Shown piece after piece: positions 55,950 through 64,000 of a stretch of 64,000 nt of DNA. How positions within the stretch are numbered: the first letter of the stretch is position 1; each line of letters opens with the position of its first letter. The notes beneath the pieces were generated by a model. It had not been told where the DNA came from. It was given only the letters and a program-made list of their open reading frames with translations, and did not search any database. The stretch is from Gracilibacillus boraciitolerans JCM 21714 (GTDB taxonomy: Bacteria > Bacillota > Bacilli > Bacillales > Amphibacillaceae), in contig NZ_BAVS01000007.1 of the NCBI RefSeq assembly GCF_000521485.1, forward strand, positions 52,025-116,024, read 5' to 3'. Both the position numbers and the translations under genes were made by a program.

Positions 55950-57343
55950 ATGATTGAACATTTACATTTTTATTATAGTAATGACTTGCATAGTCATTTT
56001 GATTATTGGCCGAATATTGTTCACTATTTTAAACAAAGGAAGCAACATCACCTTGATTCAAATGAAGAGAGCTGGAGAATTGACAATGGGGATCATGTGG
56101 ATCGTTATCATCCAATAGCAGAAGCATTTAGAGGGAAAGCAAATGTTGATTTATTAAATGCTGCAGAATTTGATTTTGCAACGATTGGCAACAATGAGGG
56201 AATCACACTTGAACACAATGATTTATATCATTTGTACGATCACGCGAATTTTCAAATCACTTGTGGTAATCTTTCTCCGATAAATAAGGAAAAACCATTT
56301 TGGCTAAAAGAGGGTTTATCATTAGTAACCAAACATAATTTAAGAGTGAAGCTTATTGGTCTAACTGCACCTTTTCGGGCCTTTTACCAGCCGCTTGGAT
56401 GGGACATTGACTCCCCCCCATATGACTATTTGTCTCGTCATATTACAGAATTAAAGAAAGATGCAGATGTGGTTATTTTATTATCCCACCTTGGGTTAAA
56501 TGAGGATCAGATAATTGCTGAGAAATATCCTGAAATTGATATCATTATCGGTGGTCATACCCATCATTTGTTTAAAAATGGTGAATTTATTAATGATACA
56601 CTTCTTACAGCCGCTGGAAAACACGGTAAATTTGTAGGAGAAATACATATTGATTGGGATCATTCGTTAAATAAAGTAGTAAATAAACAAGCGTACACGG
56701 TGGAGACCGCGTATTTGGAAGAAGACCAATCTACCAAAAAAAGATTGAAGCAATGCATCAACAGGCAAATGATTTTCTCAATAAAAGAATTGCATATGTG
56801 GAGAATCGCCTGGATGTAAATTGGTTTGATCAGACACCACTTATCAAGCAATTAACAATAAAATTACGTGAGTGGACAGATTCAGATATAAGTATGCTGA
56901 ATGCTGGATTATTGTTAGATGATATTGATCAAGGCTATGTGACATATGGTGATGTGCATCGTATTTGTCCGCATCCGATTAATCCTGTGACCGTTCAATT
57001 AAGTGGAGTAGAATTATTAGAAGTAGTTCGTGGAGCATATGATGAAGCATTAATGAATTTTGAGCTTAAAGGATTTGGCTTTAGAGGAAAAGTTATAGGC
57101 AAATTTATTTTCAGTGGATTAGATGTGACTACCCATAAAGATAAAGAGGGCATCGAACATGTTCAGAAAGTATACATCAATGATCAGTTGATAGATCATG
57201 ATAAAATCTATACGTTAGCAACAGCAGATATGTTTACATTTGGTCAAATGTTTCCGGCAATAGCCAGGTCTACTACAAAGAAATTTTATTTACCGGAATT
57301 TCTAAGAGATTTACTTGCAGAATGTATCAAAACATCATTTTAA
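55950..57343 (+). CDS. yunD: YunD-like metallophosphoesterase/5'-nucleotidase (frameshifted)
   Basis: Two-domain 5'-nucleotidase-like enzyme, cytoplasmic (no signal peptide). Metal motifs: SNDLHSHF, NGDHVDR, GNNE, LLSHLG and IIGGHTHH. C-terminal domain from about residue 290 (SDISMLNAGLLLDDI). A7 at 56736-56742 should be eight; correction joins EEDQSTKK to KIEAMHQQANDFLNKRIAYV, about 463 residues. C7 at 56412-56418 adds a proline in IDSPPYDY. Starts 16 bp after yunE. Confidence 0.87.
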
Positions 57344-57402
57344 AATAGTTCACACTTCTTTCCCTAGATCATATTTTATAGGGAGAGGAGTGTGTGTTTT
57401 AA

Positions 57403-57711
57403 ATGATTGAATTAAAACCGATATATATACAGGAGTATCCTTTTTCAGCAATAACTGTAACTTTACCACATACAAATCTGTTGATAATTACAAATGATCA
57501 CGGATATGTCATGTGTGGGGCATTAGATATTAATTTATTAAATGATAAATTAGCTGATCGTCCTATCATTGCAGGTAGGGCAGTTGGTGTAAAATCAATG
57601 GAAGATTTACGCAAGGCAAATCTTAATATGGTTACCAATCATGCAAAAAAGTATGGCTGGAGACAAGGGATGCCAATAGAAGAGGCATTGCTTAAAATAG
57701 CTGACTTGTAA
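57403..57711 (+). CDS. yunC: DUF1805 protein YunC
   Basis: 102 residues; typical LLIITNDHGYVMCGALDINL and AGRAVGVKSMEDLRKANLNM. Small alpha/beta protein of unknown function found next to yunD and yunB in Bacillus. ATG 57403 follows a GGAG-rich leader. Intact. Confidence 0.9.
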   Translation: MIELKPIYIQEYPFSAITVTLPHTNLLIITNDHGYVMCGALDINLLNDKLADRPIIAGRAVGVKSMEDLRKANLNMVTNHAKKYGWRQGMPIEEALLKIADL

Positions 57712-57822
57712 ATGATTACATTTATTTTGTTTGTATAATTAATTAATAAAGTGACGAAAACTCTGGATAATTTCGACAAAATCTGATAATATCTTAGTAA
57801 AATGAAAAATAGGTGTATTGAC

Positions 57823-58917
57823 ATGAAATTAATCCCGACTCAATTAATCCGCGCTGGCATCGAGCTAGCGAAGCCTATATATGATGCGCATGGCAGAGTA
57901 TTAGTTCAAAAAAATATCCAGTTGACTCAAGTTATGGTGAATCGATTAAAAAGTATGAGAGTAACTTATATATTTATACGTGAAGAAGATACAGACGATA
58001 TATTAGTCACTCCACCTATACCAGATGATAAACGAATAGATGCCATTCGAAAAATAAAGGATGCTTTTCGTACTTTGCAATTTGAGGACTTAACGAAAAA
58101 TAATTTTTTACTTGAACAAACTGCTCACAAACTGAATGATTTAGTAAAAGATATAGCTAAAGATTTAAGTAAAAATGATGACGTCATTCATTACTTATCC
58201 GATTTGTTAATAATTGATGATTATGTCTTCTCGCATTCACTCAACGTTAGTTTGTATACATTAGCATTAGCCCAAGACTTACATTTTAAACCGAAGGAAT
58301 TAGAACAAATTGGTCTAGGTGCTGTACTTCATGATATGGGAAAGATATTTATTCCAGATGAAATTATAAATAAGCCAGCGAAACTATCTGATACCGAGTT
58401 TGAAATAGTCAAAACACATACAGATTATGGGTTTGAGATGTTAAGGAATGTTCACACTATTCCATTTACAGTTGCCCATTGTGCATATCAGCATCATGAA
58501 CGACTGGATGGCTCTGGGTATCCACGAGGCATAAAAAATGAAGATATCCATCCATACGCAAAGATTATTGGTGTTGCTGATGTATTTGATGCGGTTACAA
58601 GTAACCGTGTTTATCGGGATGCAATGCTTCCACACGAAGGTTTGGAAATTTTGTACGCTGGTTCTGGTACACAATTTGATCTACACTTAGTAGAAATGTT
58701 TAAAAAGACGATTGCGATCTATCCAAACGGCTTAACGGTTTATTTAAGCGATGGTAAAGAAGGTGTTGTTGCAAGGCAAAATCAGCACATCTTAGAGCGA
58801 CCTATTATCCGGATTGTGAAAGATAATGGAGCAAAAGTAAGTCCTTATGATTTAGATTTATCCAAGGTCTTAGACGTAATGGTCTTTCATACGGATCAAT
58901 TAACAAAGACGCGATAA
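57823..58917 (+). CDS. HD-GYP domain phosphodiesterase
   Basis: Probable c-di-GMP phosphodiesterase, cytoplasmic, 364 residues. HD motif LGAVLHDMGKIFIPDEI near residue 170, HHE in QHHERLDGSGYP (GYP at about 232), and GVADVFDAVTSNRVYRD. The N-terminal 120 residues are a small domain common in stand-alone Bacillus HD-GYP proteins, not a known sensor. ATG 57823 with AGGTG. It is inserted between yunC and yunB. Confidence 0.9.
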   Translation: MKLIPTQLIRAGIELAKPIYDAHGRVLVQKNIQLTQVMVNRLKSMRVTYIFIREEDTDDILVTPPIPDDKRIDAIRKIKDAFRTLQFEDLTKNNFLLEQTAHKLNDLVKDIAKDLSKNDDVIHYLSDLLIIDDYVFSHSLNVSLYTLALAQDLHFKPKELEQIGLGAVLHDMGKIFIPDEIINKPAKLSDTEFEIVKTHTDYGFEMLRNVHTIPFTVAHCAYQHHERLDGSGYPRGIKNEDIHPYAKIIGVADVFDAVTSNRVYRDAMLPHEGLEILYAGSGTQFDLHLVEMFKKTIAIYPNGLTVYLSDGKEGVVARQNQHILERPIIRIVKDNGAKVSPYDLDLSKVLDVMVFHTDQLTKTR

Positions 58918-58979
58918 TTTAAATAAAATATCTCTAAAGTGTCCTCTCTTTTCATATGAATGAACAGGGGGGATATTTT

Positions 58980-59777
58980 ATGGTTAAAAATCGATGGAAT
59001 AAAAGAAGAATTGGTTCACCTCCGAAAAATCAGCTTATATTTATTTCCTTTTTCTTATTTATCTTATGTATGATTGCCAGTCTATTAATAGTTAATGAGG
59101 GGGGGATCAAACCAGTATTACTTAATTATGCAAAAATTCGTGTTTCCGCTATTGCTAACCAAGCTATGGGAATAGCTGTAAGTAAAAAAATATCTGAAGA
59201 TTTAGAGACAAAAGAACTTTATCAAGTACAACTGGATGATCAAGGCAGGGTAGAGAATTATATATTTAATGCAGAAGTAGAGAATCGTGTACAGCGAAAT
59301 ATTCAATATCGTGTGGAAAATTTTCTGAAATTATTAGAAAAAGGAGAGCGTCCTGAAACAGGTGTACCTATCGAAGTAGAATTAGATTTAGAACCTGATG
59401 AACAAAAATTGTTAGAAGATGTAAGAGAGCGTGGTTTGTTAGTAGAGGTACCGGTTGGTCAAGCCTTAGGTATACCAATCCTTGCTAACTTAGGTCCCAA
59501 GATCCCAGTCAATATGGAGGTTATTGGTAGTGTAGGAACAAAAATAACAAGTGAATTAACACAAACTGGAATAAATGGAGCCCTAATTCAGGTTAATGTG
59601 CATATAGAAGTAGAAATGATGGTGGTGATTCCATTTGCTTCTGATACAGTGAAAAGTGTACAGGATATTCCAGTAACAAAATTATTTCATCCGGGTGATG
59701 TGCCAGAATATTACCATGATGGGGGGGAAGGCTCTTCCAATCTGTCGGTTCCAATTGAATCAGATTTTATAGAATAA
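58980..59777 (+). CDS. yunB: Sporulation protein YunB
   Basis: About 265 residues with an N-terminal membrane helix (LIFISFFLFILCMIASLLIV) and an extracytoplasmic domain; in Bacillus a sigma-E-controlled sporulation protein whose biochemical role is unknown. Family segments KIRVSAIANQAMGIAVSKKI and VPVGQALGIPILANLGPKIP. ATG 58980 with AGGGGGG. G7 runs at 59099-59105 and 59721-59727 add glycines. Confidence 0.9.
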   Translation: MVKNRWNKRRIGSPPKNQLIFISFFLFILCMIASLLIVNEGGIKPVLLNYAKIRVSAIANQAMGIAVSKKISEDLETKELYQVQLDDQGRVENYIFNAEVENRVQRNIQYRVENFLKLLEKGERPETGVPIEVELDLEPDEQKLLEDVRERGLLVEVPVGQALGIPILANLGPKIPVNMEVIGSVGTKITSELTQTGINGALIQVNVHIEVEMMVVIPFASDTVKSVQDIPVTKLFHPGDVPEYYHDGGEGSSNLSVPIESDFIE

Positions 59778-59799
59778 CATCATATGCCTATATTTTCCT

Positions 59800-59880
59800 T
59801 TGACAGAATATTCGAAAGTTCGTTATAATTTCAAAGATTAGAACTATTTTTTATAGTAAATTAGATCTTTCGAACTTTTC
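59800..59880 (+). promoter_or_regulatory. Promoter of the sodium symporter gene with an inverted repeat
   Basis: TTGACA (59800-59805), 18 bp, TATAAT (59824-59829). GAAAGTTCG (59814-59822) lies in the spacer and recurs inverted as CGAACTTTTC (59871-59880), suggesting a pair of operator sites; the regulator is unknown. Confidence 0.7.
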
Positions 59881-60008
59881 CTTTCTACAAACTATCACTA
59901 CTTTAGCCTAAAAAAGTGCAATAACTTAATTAATAACTATATCACAGGTTGTATAGTGGGTAGTGTAGAAAGGAAGGAACGAAACAAAGGAAAGGGGGGG
60001 TTTAAGTG

Positions 60009-61496
60009 ATGGAAAACAGATCACAGTGGGGGGGATCACGTTTAGGTTTTCTAATGGCAGCAATCGGTTCAGCTGTTGGTTTAGGAAACATTTGGCGCTT
60101 TCCCGCAACAGCATTTGAAAACGGTGGAGGTGCTTTCTTTGTACCTTATTTATTTGCGTTATTAACAGCAGGTATTCCACTACTTATCATGGAATATACG
60201 ATAGGGCATAAATATCGAAGCTCTTCACCACGCAGTTTCTCGAAAATTAGTAAGGGTATGGAATGGATCGGTTGGTGGCAAGTTCTTATTTCGTTTGTTA
60301 TTTCTACTTATTATCCAGTTATTATTGCTTGGGCAATCATGTATGCCTATTTCTCTTTTGGTACACAGTGGGGGGGTGATGATCCAACGTCATTCTTTGT
60401 GGGCGATTTCTTGAATTTAGCAGACCCTGGAACATTTGGTTTCATTGTACCTGCCGTGATGATTCCGTTAATTGTCGTTTGGGTATTAGTGTTATTTTTC
60501 TTGGGACGAGGTGTTAAAAAAGGAATTGAATTAGCAAATAAAATTTTTATTCCGACATTATTCATTGTCTTTCTTATTATTGTAATTCGTGCTGTTACAC
60601 TACCAGGTGCATTCGAAGGTCTTAATGCTTTCTTCGAGCCTGATTGGAGTAGAATTACAGAAGGTAAAGTATGGGTTGCTGCATATGGACAAATATTCTT
60701 TAGTTTATCTATAGCATTCGCAATCATGATTACTTATTCATCGTATTTACCTAAAAAATCCGATATTACTAACAATGCGTTTATTACAGGATTTGCAAAT
60801 TCCTCTTTTGAACTGTTAGCTGGTATTGGAGTATTTGCAGTGCTAGGCTTTATGGCTGTACAGTCTTCAACTCCTGTTGAAGAGGTGGTAAAAGGTGGTG
60901 TTGGGTTAGCTTTTATGGTATTCCCTGAAATTATTAGTCAAATGCCCGCATCAGGATTCTTTGGTTTTCTATTCTTTGCATCCTTATTCTTAGCCGGCCT
61001 GTCCTCAATGATTTCGATATCAGAAACCTATATCGCAGGTTTACAAGAGAAATTCTCGATTTCCCGTGGCAAAGCTGTCACATTTGGTGGTGGTCTTGCA
61101 TTTATTGTTTCTTTATTTTTTGCGAATCAAGGCGGTTTAAACCTTTTAGATACAGTTGACTATTTTATCAATAATTATGGCGTGGCATTAGCTGGGCTGT
61201 TTGAAGTGGTTGCAATTGCATGGTTTGCACGATCATTAAAAGACCTTCAACAGCATGCTGATTCCGTATCTGATATTAAATTAGGAATTTGGTGGAGAAT
61301 TTGTCTCGGTATTATTACTCCAGCTATATTAGGTTATATGATGCTGCAAAACTTGAAAACAGATTTATCAAGTGCCTATGGTGATTATCCGATCGATTTC
61401 TTATTTAATTTCGGCTGGCTTGTTGCAATTGGAGCCATGCTGATTGGTGCCATTATTACAGTTAAAAAATGGCCTGCAAAAGACCACGAAGCATAA
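60009..61496 (+). CDS. Sodium-dependent neurotransmitter-symporter-family transporter
   Basis: Na+-coupled importer of an amino acid, LeuT fold, about 495 residues and 11-12 helices. Helix 1 signature GSAVGLGNIWRFP with an unwound segment, FENGGGAFFVPYL, and LAGLSSMISISE in helix 8. ATG 60009 near a G7 ribosome site. G7 at 60028-60034 and 60370-60376 each add a glycine (QWGGSRLGF, QWGGDDP). The small protein that follows suggests a MetP-type two-component transporter, so methionine/alanine is possible but unproved. Confidence 0.92.
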   Translation: MENRSQWGGSRLGFLMAAIGSAVGLGNIWRFPATAFENGGGAFFVPYLFALLTAGIPLLIMEYTIGHKYRSSSPRSFSKISKGMEWIGWWQVLISFVISTYYPVIIAWAIMYAYFSFGTQWGGDDPTSFFVGDFLNLADPGTFGFIVPAVMIPLIVVWVLVLFFLGRGVKKGIELANKIFIPTLFIVFLIIVIRAVTLPGAFEGLNAFFEPDWSRITEGKVWVAAYGQIFFSLSIAFAIMITYSSYLPKKSDITNNAFITGFANSSFELLAGIGVFAVLGFMAVQSSTPVEEVVKGGVGLAFMVFPEIISQMPASGFFGFLFFASLFLAGLSSMISISETYIAGLQEKFSISRGKAVTFGGGLAFIVSLFFANQGGLNLLDTVDYFINNYGVALAGLFEVVAIAWFARSLKDLQQHADSVSDIKLGIWWRICLGIITPAILGYMMLQNLKTDLSSAYGDYPIDFLFNFGWLVAIGAMLIGAIITVKKWPAKDHEA

Positions 61497-61521
61497 AACT
61501 TTTTTAAGGGAGGTTACCTTT

Positions 61522-61626
61522 ATGACTACTAGTGCAATTATAATGGCAATCATAGGTATCGTGATTATTTGGGGGGGAGGATTAGCTCTTAGTATCTTAA
61601 AAGCAAAAAATGCTTCCAATGATTAA
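61522..61626 (+). CDS. MetS-like small subunit of the NSS transporter
   Basis: 34 residues: one membrane helix (IIMAIIGIVIIWGGGLALSI) and a short polar tail. MetS-family peptides are encoded directly after MetP-type NSS transporters and are needed for transport in Corynebacterium. ATG 61522 with GGGAGG upstream, 25 bp after the transporter. The G7 run (61570-61576) probably makes the WGGG motif one residue too long. Confidence 0.88.
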   Translation: MTTSAIIMAIIGIVIIWGGGLALSILKAKNASND

Positions 61627-61630
61627 TATA

Positions 61631-61668
61631 AGAACCCGTAAAGGAAACTTCACTTTACGGGTTCTTTC
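61631..61668. terminator. Terminator between the NSS genes and lytH
   Basis: AGAACCCGTAAAG pairs with CTTTACGGGTTCT, followed by TTCTTTC. The right arm is within the last codons and stop of lytH. Confidence 0.9.
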
Positions 61669-62618
61669 TTTCCCATCTTTTTAAATGTGGATAGGGATCA
61701 AACGACCATTCTGATTTTCCATCATCTTTATATAAACCATAATGTAGATGGGGGTGGAAATTTTCCAGAAGTGCCAGGAGGTCCATAACCTGAGGAACCA
61801 ACCGAACCAATTGTTTGTCCTGCCTCAACGATATCTCCAATCTCTAAACCGTCAGCGAAACCATTTAAATGCGCATAATAATGGTATCGGTTATAAATAT
61901 CACGAATCCCAATTCGCCAACCGCCAAATTTATTCCAACCCTTTAATTCAATTACACCATAGGTAGTGGCTCGCACTGGTGTTCCATAACCAGCAAAAAT
62001 ATCAGTTCCTTCATGTATTCTTCGTCCGCCAAAACCCCTGGCATCACCCCCCCAGGTATTTCGATAGCTATAGTTATAGCTCTTAGGTATTGGAAAGGCT
62101 GTATCATCTAAACTTATTTTCTGATAGGTCTTAAATAATTCAGCATAATTCATAATGGATAAAACGGTTAATTCGCGTTTGTAATAATTCCATAGTGCCG
62201 TGCGAATGTCTTGAGTGGTGTAACCCTGTTGTTGGATATACATTGCCATTGTATAAAGCGTATCATAGTCGTTTGCAGGATCAGCAATATCGTCACCATT
62301 CCCATCTTTCCCCCCCATACCTCCGAAAAGTGATATAAATTCCTCTTGCATGGGTTGTTTGTTAGGTGAGAGACCATACCACTTTTCTTCAGATATTGAA
62401 ATAGCAATTAATTGATCAATATCGGGCTCTTTGTCACTTATATTTGCTTCATATCGATTAATCGCAGCAAGATAATACCATGGAATCAAAGTAATGGCTT
62501 CGATTTGCTTATATAGTGTGATTTTTTCCTGATCAATATCCACATTTTCTTCTGCATATGCTATAGTAGAAAGAAGAAAAAATATTATAAGGATCATTGC
62601 TAAGCATTTTGCAATCAA
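61655..62618 (-). CDS. lytH: Sporulation-specific M23 endopeptidase LytH (frameshifted)
   Basis: LytM-type zinc peptidase; in Bacillus subtilis LytH (YunA) removes L-Ala-D-Glu bonds so that spore cortex has single L-Ala side chains. TTG start at 62618 with a strong AAGGAGG. Signal peptide ending STIAYA-EE; zinc motif in RRIHEGTDIFAGYGTP and HYYAHLNG. G5 at 61750-61754 should be four; correction restores SGKFPPHLHYGLYKDDGKSE, supplying the last catalytic HxH, and ends at 61655 (about 319 residues). C7 runs at 62047-62053 and 62310-62316 add residues. Confidence 0.88.
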
Positions 62619-62734
62619 ACGATTTCCCTCCTTAGATAGTATTTAATGTCTATCGTTATTGTAGGTTAAATGCTTTGATTTCATGCTAGTAACATTTGCT
62701 AAAATAAACTATCTTAATAAAAGGTGTGAACATA

Positions 62735-63011
62735 GTGGTTGAAGTATTAGGTCATCGATATGAATTAATAAAGGATTATCGAAAGGGGTTTGAGGAAATA
62801 GCCTTTAAAGAAAGATATACAGATATATTAAATAAATATGATTTTATCGTTGGCGATTGGGGGATATGAACAGCTCCGATTAAAAGGATTTTATGATGAT
62901 CAAAATCCGAAGGCAACTTTTGATACGAAATTTAGTACGTTTGAAGATTATTTATATGAATATTGCAATTTTGGCTGTCGATTTTTTATTGTTAAACAAA
63001 TTGAAAACTAA
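62735..63011 (+). CDS. yutD: YutD family protein (frameshifted)
   Basis: About 90 residues, unknown function, conserved in Bacillota. GTG 62735 with AAAGGTG. Opening YELIKDYRKGFEEIAFKERY; G5 at 62859-62863 should be four, giving NKYDFIVGDWGYEQLRLKGF and the C-terminus EYCNFGCRFFIVKQIEN. Without correction it stops at 62868. Close to Bacillus subtilis YutD throughout. Confidence 0.92.
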
Positions 63012-63035
63012 CACTGTAACAGTGTTAGTTTTCGT
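63005..63035. terminator. Bidirectional terminator between yutD and the DUF3055 gene
   Basis: AAAACTAACACTG-taa-CAGTGTTAGTTTT, 13 pairs; it overlaps the yutD stop and the 3' end of the opposing gene. Confidence 0.88.
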
Positions 63036-63306
63036 TTAATAATGGTCTCACATAAAAGCGGAAATCTTCTGCTTCCATTTCATTGTATTGAAAAGCATGC
63101 TCCAAATAATTAGCTTTATCAATAGTTGCTGCGTTCACTTTGGAATACTTATTACTATTTAAGTCCATTACCAGAAAATCATTTTTCAGTGATTTCGAGC
63201 TGATAATAGCAAGATCAAATCTTTCTGTATCTCCTTTAAAACTGATAAATCTAGTACTACTCTCTTCGTTATTATCGAGTAAATATTCCGGTTTGTTATG
63301 TTCCAT
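63025..63306 (-). CDS. DUF3055 family protein
   Basis: 93 residues, soluble, unknown function. The stretch ESSTRFISFKGDTERFDLAI and the ANYLEHAFQYNEMEAEDFRF region fit DUF3055 (SAV0927-like) proteins. ATG 63306 with GGAGG. Convergent with yutD. Confidence 0.78.
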   Translation of the reverse strand: MEHNKPEYLLDNNEESSTRFISFKGDTERFDLAIISSKSLKNDFLVMDLNSNKYSKVNAATIDKANYLEHAFQYNEMEAEDFRFYVRPLLNEN

Positions 63307-63433
63307 TTAAACCCTCCTTGTTCTTTCCTTCGTCTATAATCACTGTGAGATAATTGTACCATTTTCTTGAACCAGACCCCCAATGAATATGATATCATAA
63401 TAATAAAAAGTGTTGCTAAATAGGAGGATTATT

Positions 63434-63874
63434 TTGTACTTTGTAGATATGAAAAAAATGAATGAAAGATTAGATTTTTTTGATGATATGTTATCTTTAA
63501 CAACGGAAAATCAATTTCAAACGAAACTGGAGCTGTTAGCATTAGAACGAATCACACATGTGATCATCGAATCTTTGTTAGATGTAGGTAATATGATGAT
63601 TGATGGTTTTATTATGCGCGATCCTGGCAGTTATCTCGATATCGTTCATATTTTAGTCGATGAGAAGGTGCTTCCAGAAGATGATAAATCAGCTTATGAA
63701 GCCATTATTAACGTGAGAAAAGAGCTTGTCCATGAATATAGCCAATTGGATCATCAGCGATTATTGAATACGATCGAAAAACACTATCCTGTCCTTTCTT
63801 TATTTACTGAAAATATCCGCAGTTATTTAGCTAATGAAATGGGTGTAGCAAATACCTTTACTAATCCAGAATAA
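63434..63874 (+). CDS. yutE: YutE, HepT-like DUF86 protein
   Basis: About 146 residues, helical bundle with the HEPN RxxxxHxY-type motif in VRKELVHEY and conserved LLALERITHVIIESLLDVGN. TTG start at 63434, six bases after AGGAGG. DUF86 proteins are often the HEPN toxin of HepT-MntA pairs, but YutE is a solitary conserved Bacillus protein and no nucleotidyltransferase antitoxin is adjacent, so toxin function should not be assumed. Confidence 0.88.
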   Translation: MYFVDMKKMNERLDFFDDMLSLTTENQFQTKLELLALERITHVIIESLLDVGNMMIDGFIMRDPGSYLDIVHILVDEKVLPEDDKSAYEAIINVRKELVHEYSQLDHQRLLNTIEKHYPVLSLFTENIRSYLANEMGVANTFTNPE

Positions 63875-63959
63875 TTGTTAGAAGAAAAGCTGTAAACGAC
63901 GTTTTCGTACTGTTGGATTTTAGTATCTGCTACTACGATGAAAAAGAATTGTTGTATTG

Positions 63960-63996
63960 CAAAGAGGTCATCATTGTTAAAAAATGTGACCTTTCT
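63960..63996. terminator. Possible terminator at window end
   Basis: AAAGAGGTCA and TGACCTTT arms around an A-rich loop, about 85 bp after yutE. The downstream sequence is cut off, so this is tentative. Confidence 0.4.
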
Positions 63997-64000
63997 CATT

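Noticed and set aside
63434..63874. HepT-type toxin of a toxin-antitoxin pair
   Set aside because: The protein matches solitary YutE in conserved synteny, and no MntA-like antitoxin gene is adjacent.

Overview
The window is chromosomal DNA from a low-GC, endospore-forming Bacillota, almost certainly Bacillaceae. Evidence includes a gerA-type germinant receptor operon, the sporulation genes yunB and lytH, the sufCDSUB order, AGGAGG ribosome sites, CcpA (cre), Fur and Zur boxes, and Bacillus-like gene order in yusI-gcvH-yusF-yusE and yunEDCB-lytH-yutD-yutE. Protein style suggests the Gracilibacillus/Oceanobacillus/Virgibacillus neighbourhood, but the genus is inference.

Layout. 0-5.7 kb: partial gluconate permease, RpiR regulator and a tripartite tricarboxylate transporter (tctBCA) with a cre site. 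5.8-10 kb: esterase, RNase R, SmpB and tmRNA, the ribosome-rescue block. 10-13.9 kb: palindromic repeats, CadC/CadA metal efflux and a flavin reductase. 14-21.4 kb: YesM/YesN-type two-component system with a sugar ABC importer (binding protein, two permeases, YesL-like protein; no ATPase). 21.7-26.1 kb: CwlO-like cell-wall hydrolase, bacilliredoxin BrxA, and pabA with a pabB-pabC fusion. 26.2-30.2 kb: Fur-controlled siderophore importer. 30.4-35.8 kb: cheX-cheW-cheY, a YczE remnant and gerAA-AB-AC. 35.9-38.8 kb: acyl-CoA dehydrogenase, glycosyltransferase and a membrane protein. 38.9-44.4 kb: cellobiose-type PTS, 6-phospho-beta-glucosidase and a LicR-like regulator. 44.5-46.6 kb: Zur-controlled znuCB-zur. 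46.7-54.3 kb: yusI/gcvH/yusF/yusE and the SUF iron-sulphur operon. 54.4-64 kb: yun/yut region with an HD-GYP protein, a sodium symporter with its small subunit, LytH, YutD and YutE.

Reading caveat. About 50 G or C runs of 7-8 bases occur in this AT-rich sequence. Where family sequences are well conserved, the expected run is usually 4 (or 5), so the window carries an extra three bases. More than 35 other single- or double-base indels break conserved genes (suf, znu, cadA, gerA, tct and others); many lie in G/C runs of 3, 5 or 6 where 4 is expected. I read most of these as sequence or assembly errors. Such genes are annotated as one CDS spanning both pieces, with the break named. No CRISPR array, transposase, prophage or convincing new multi-gene system was seen.
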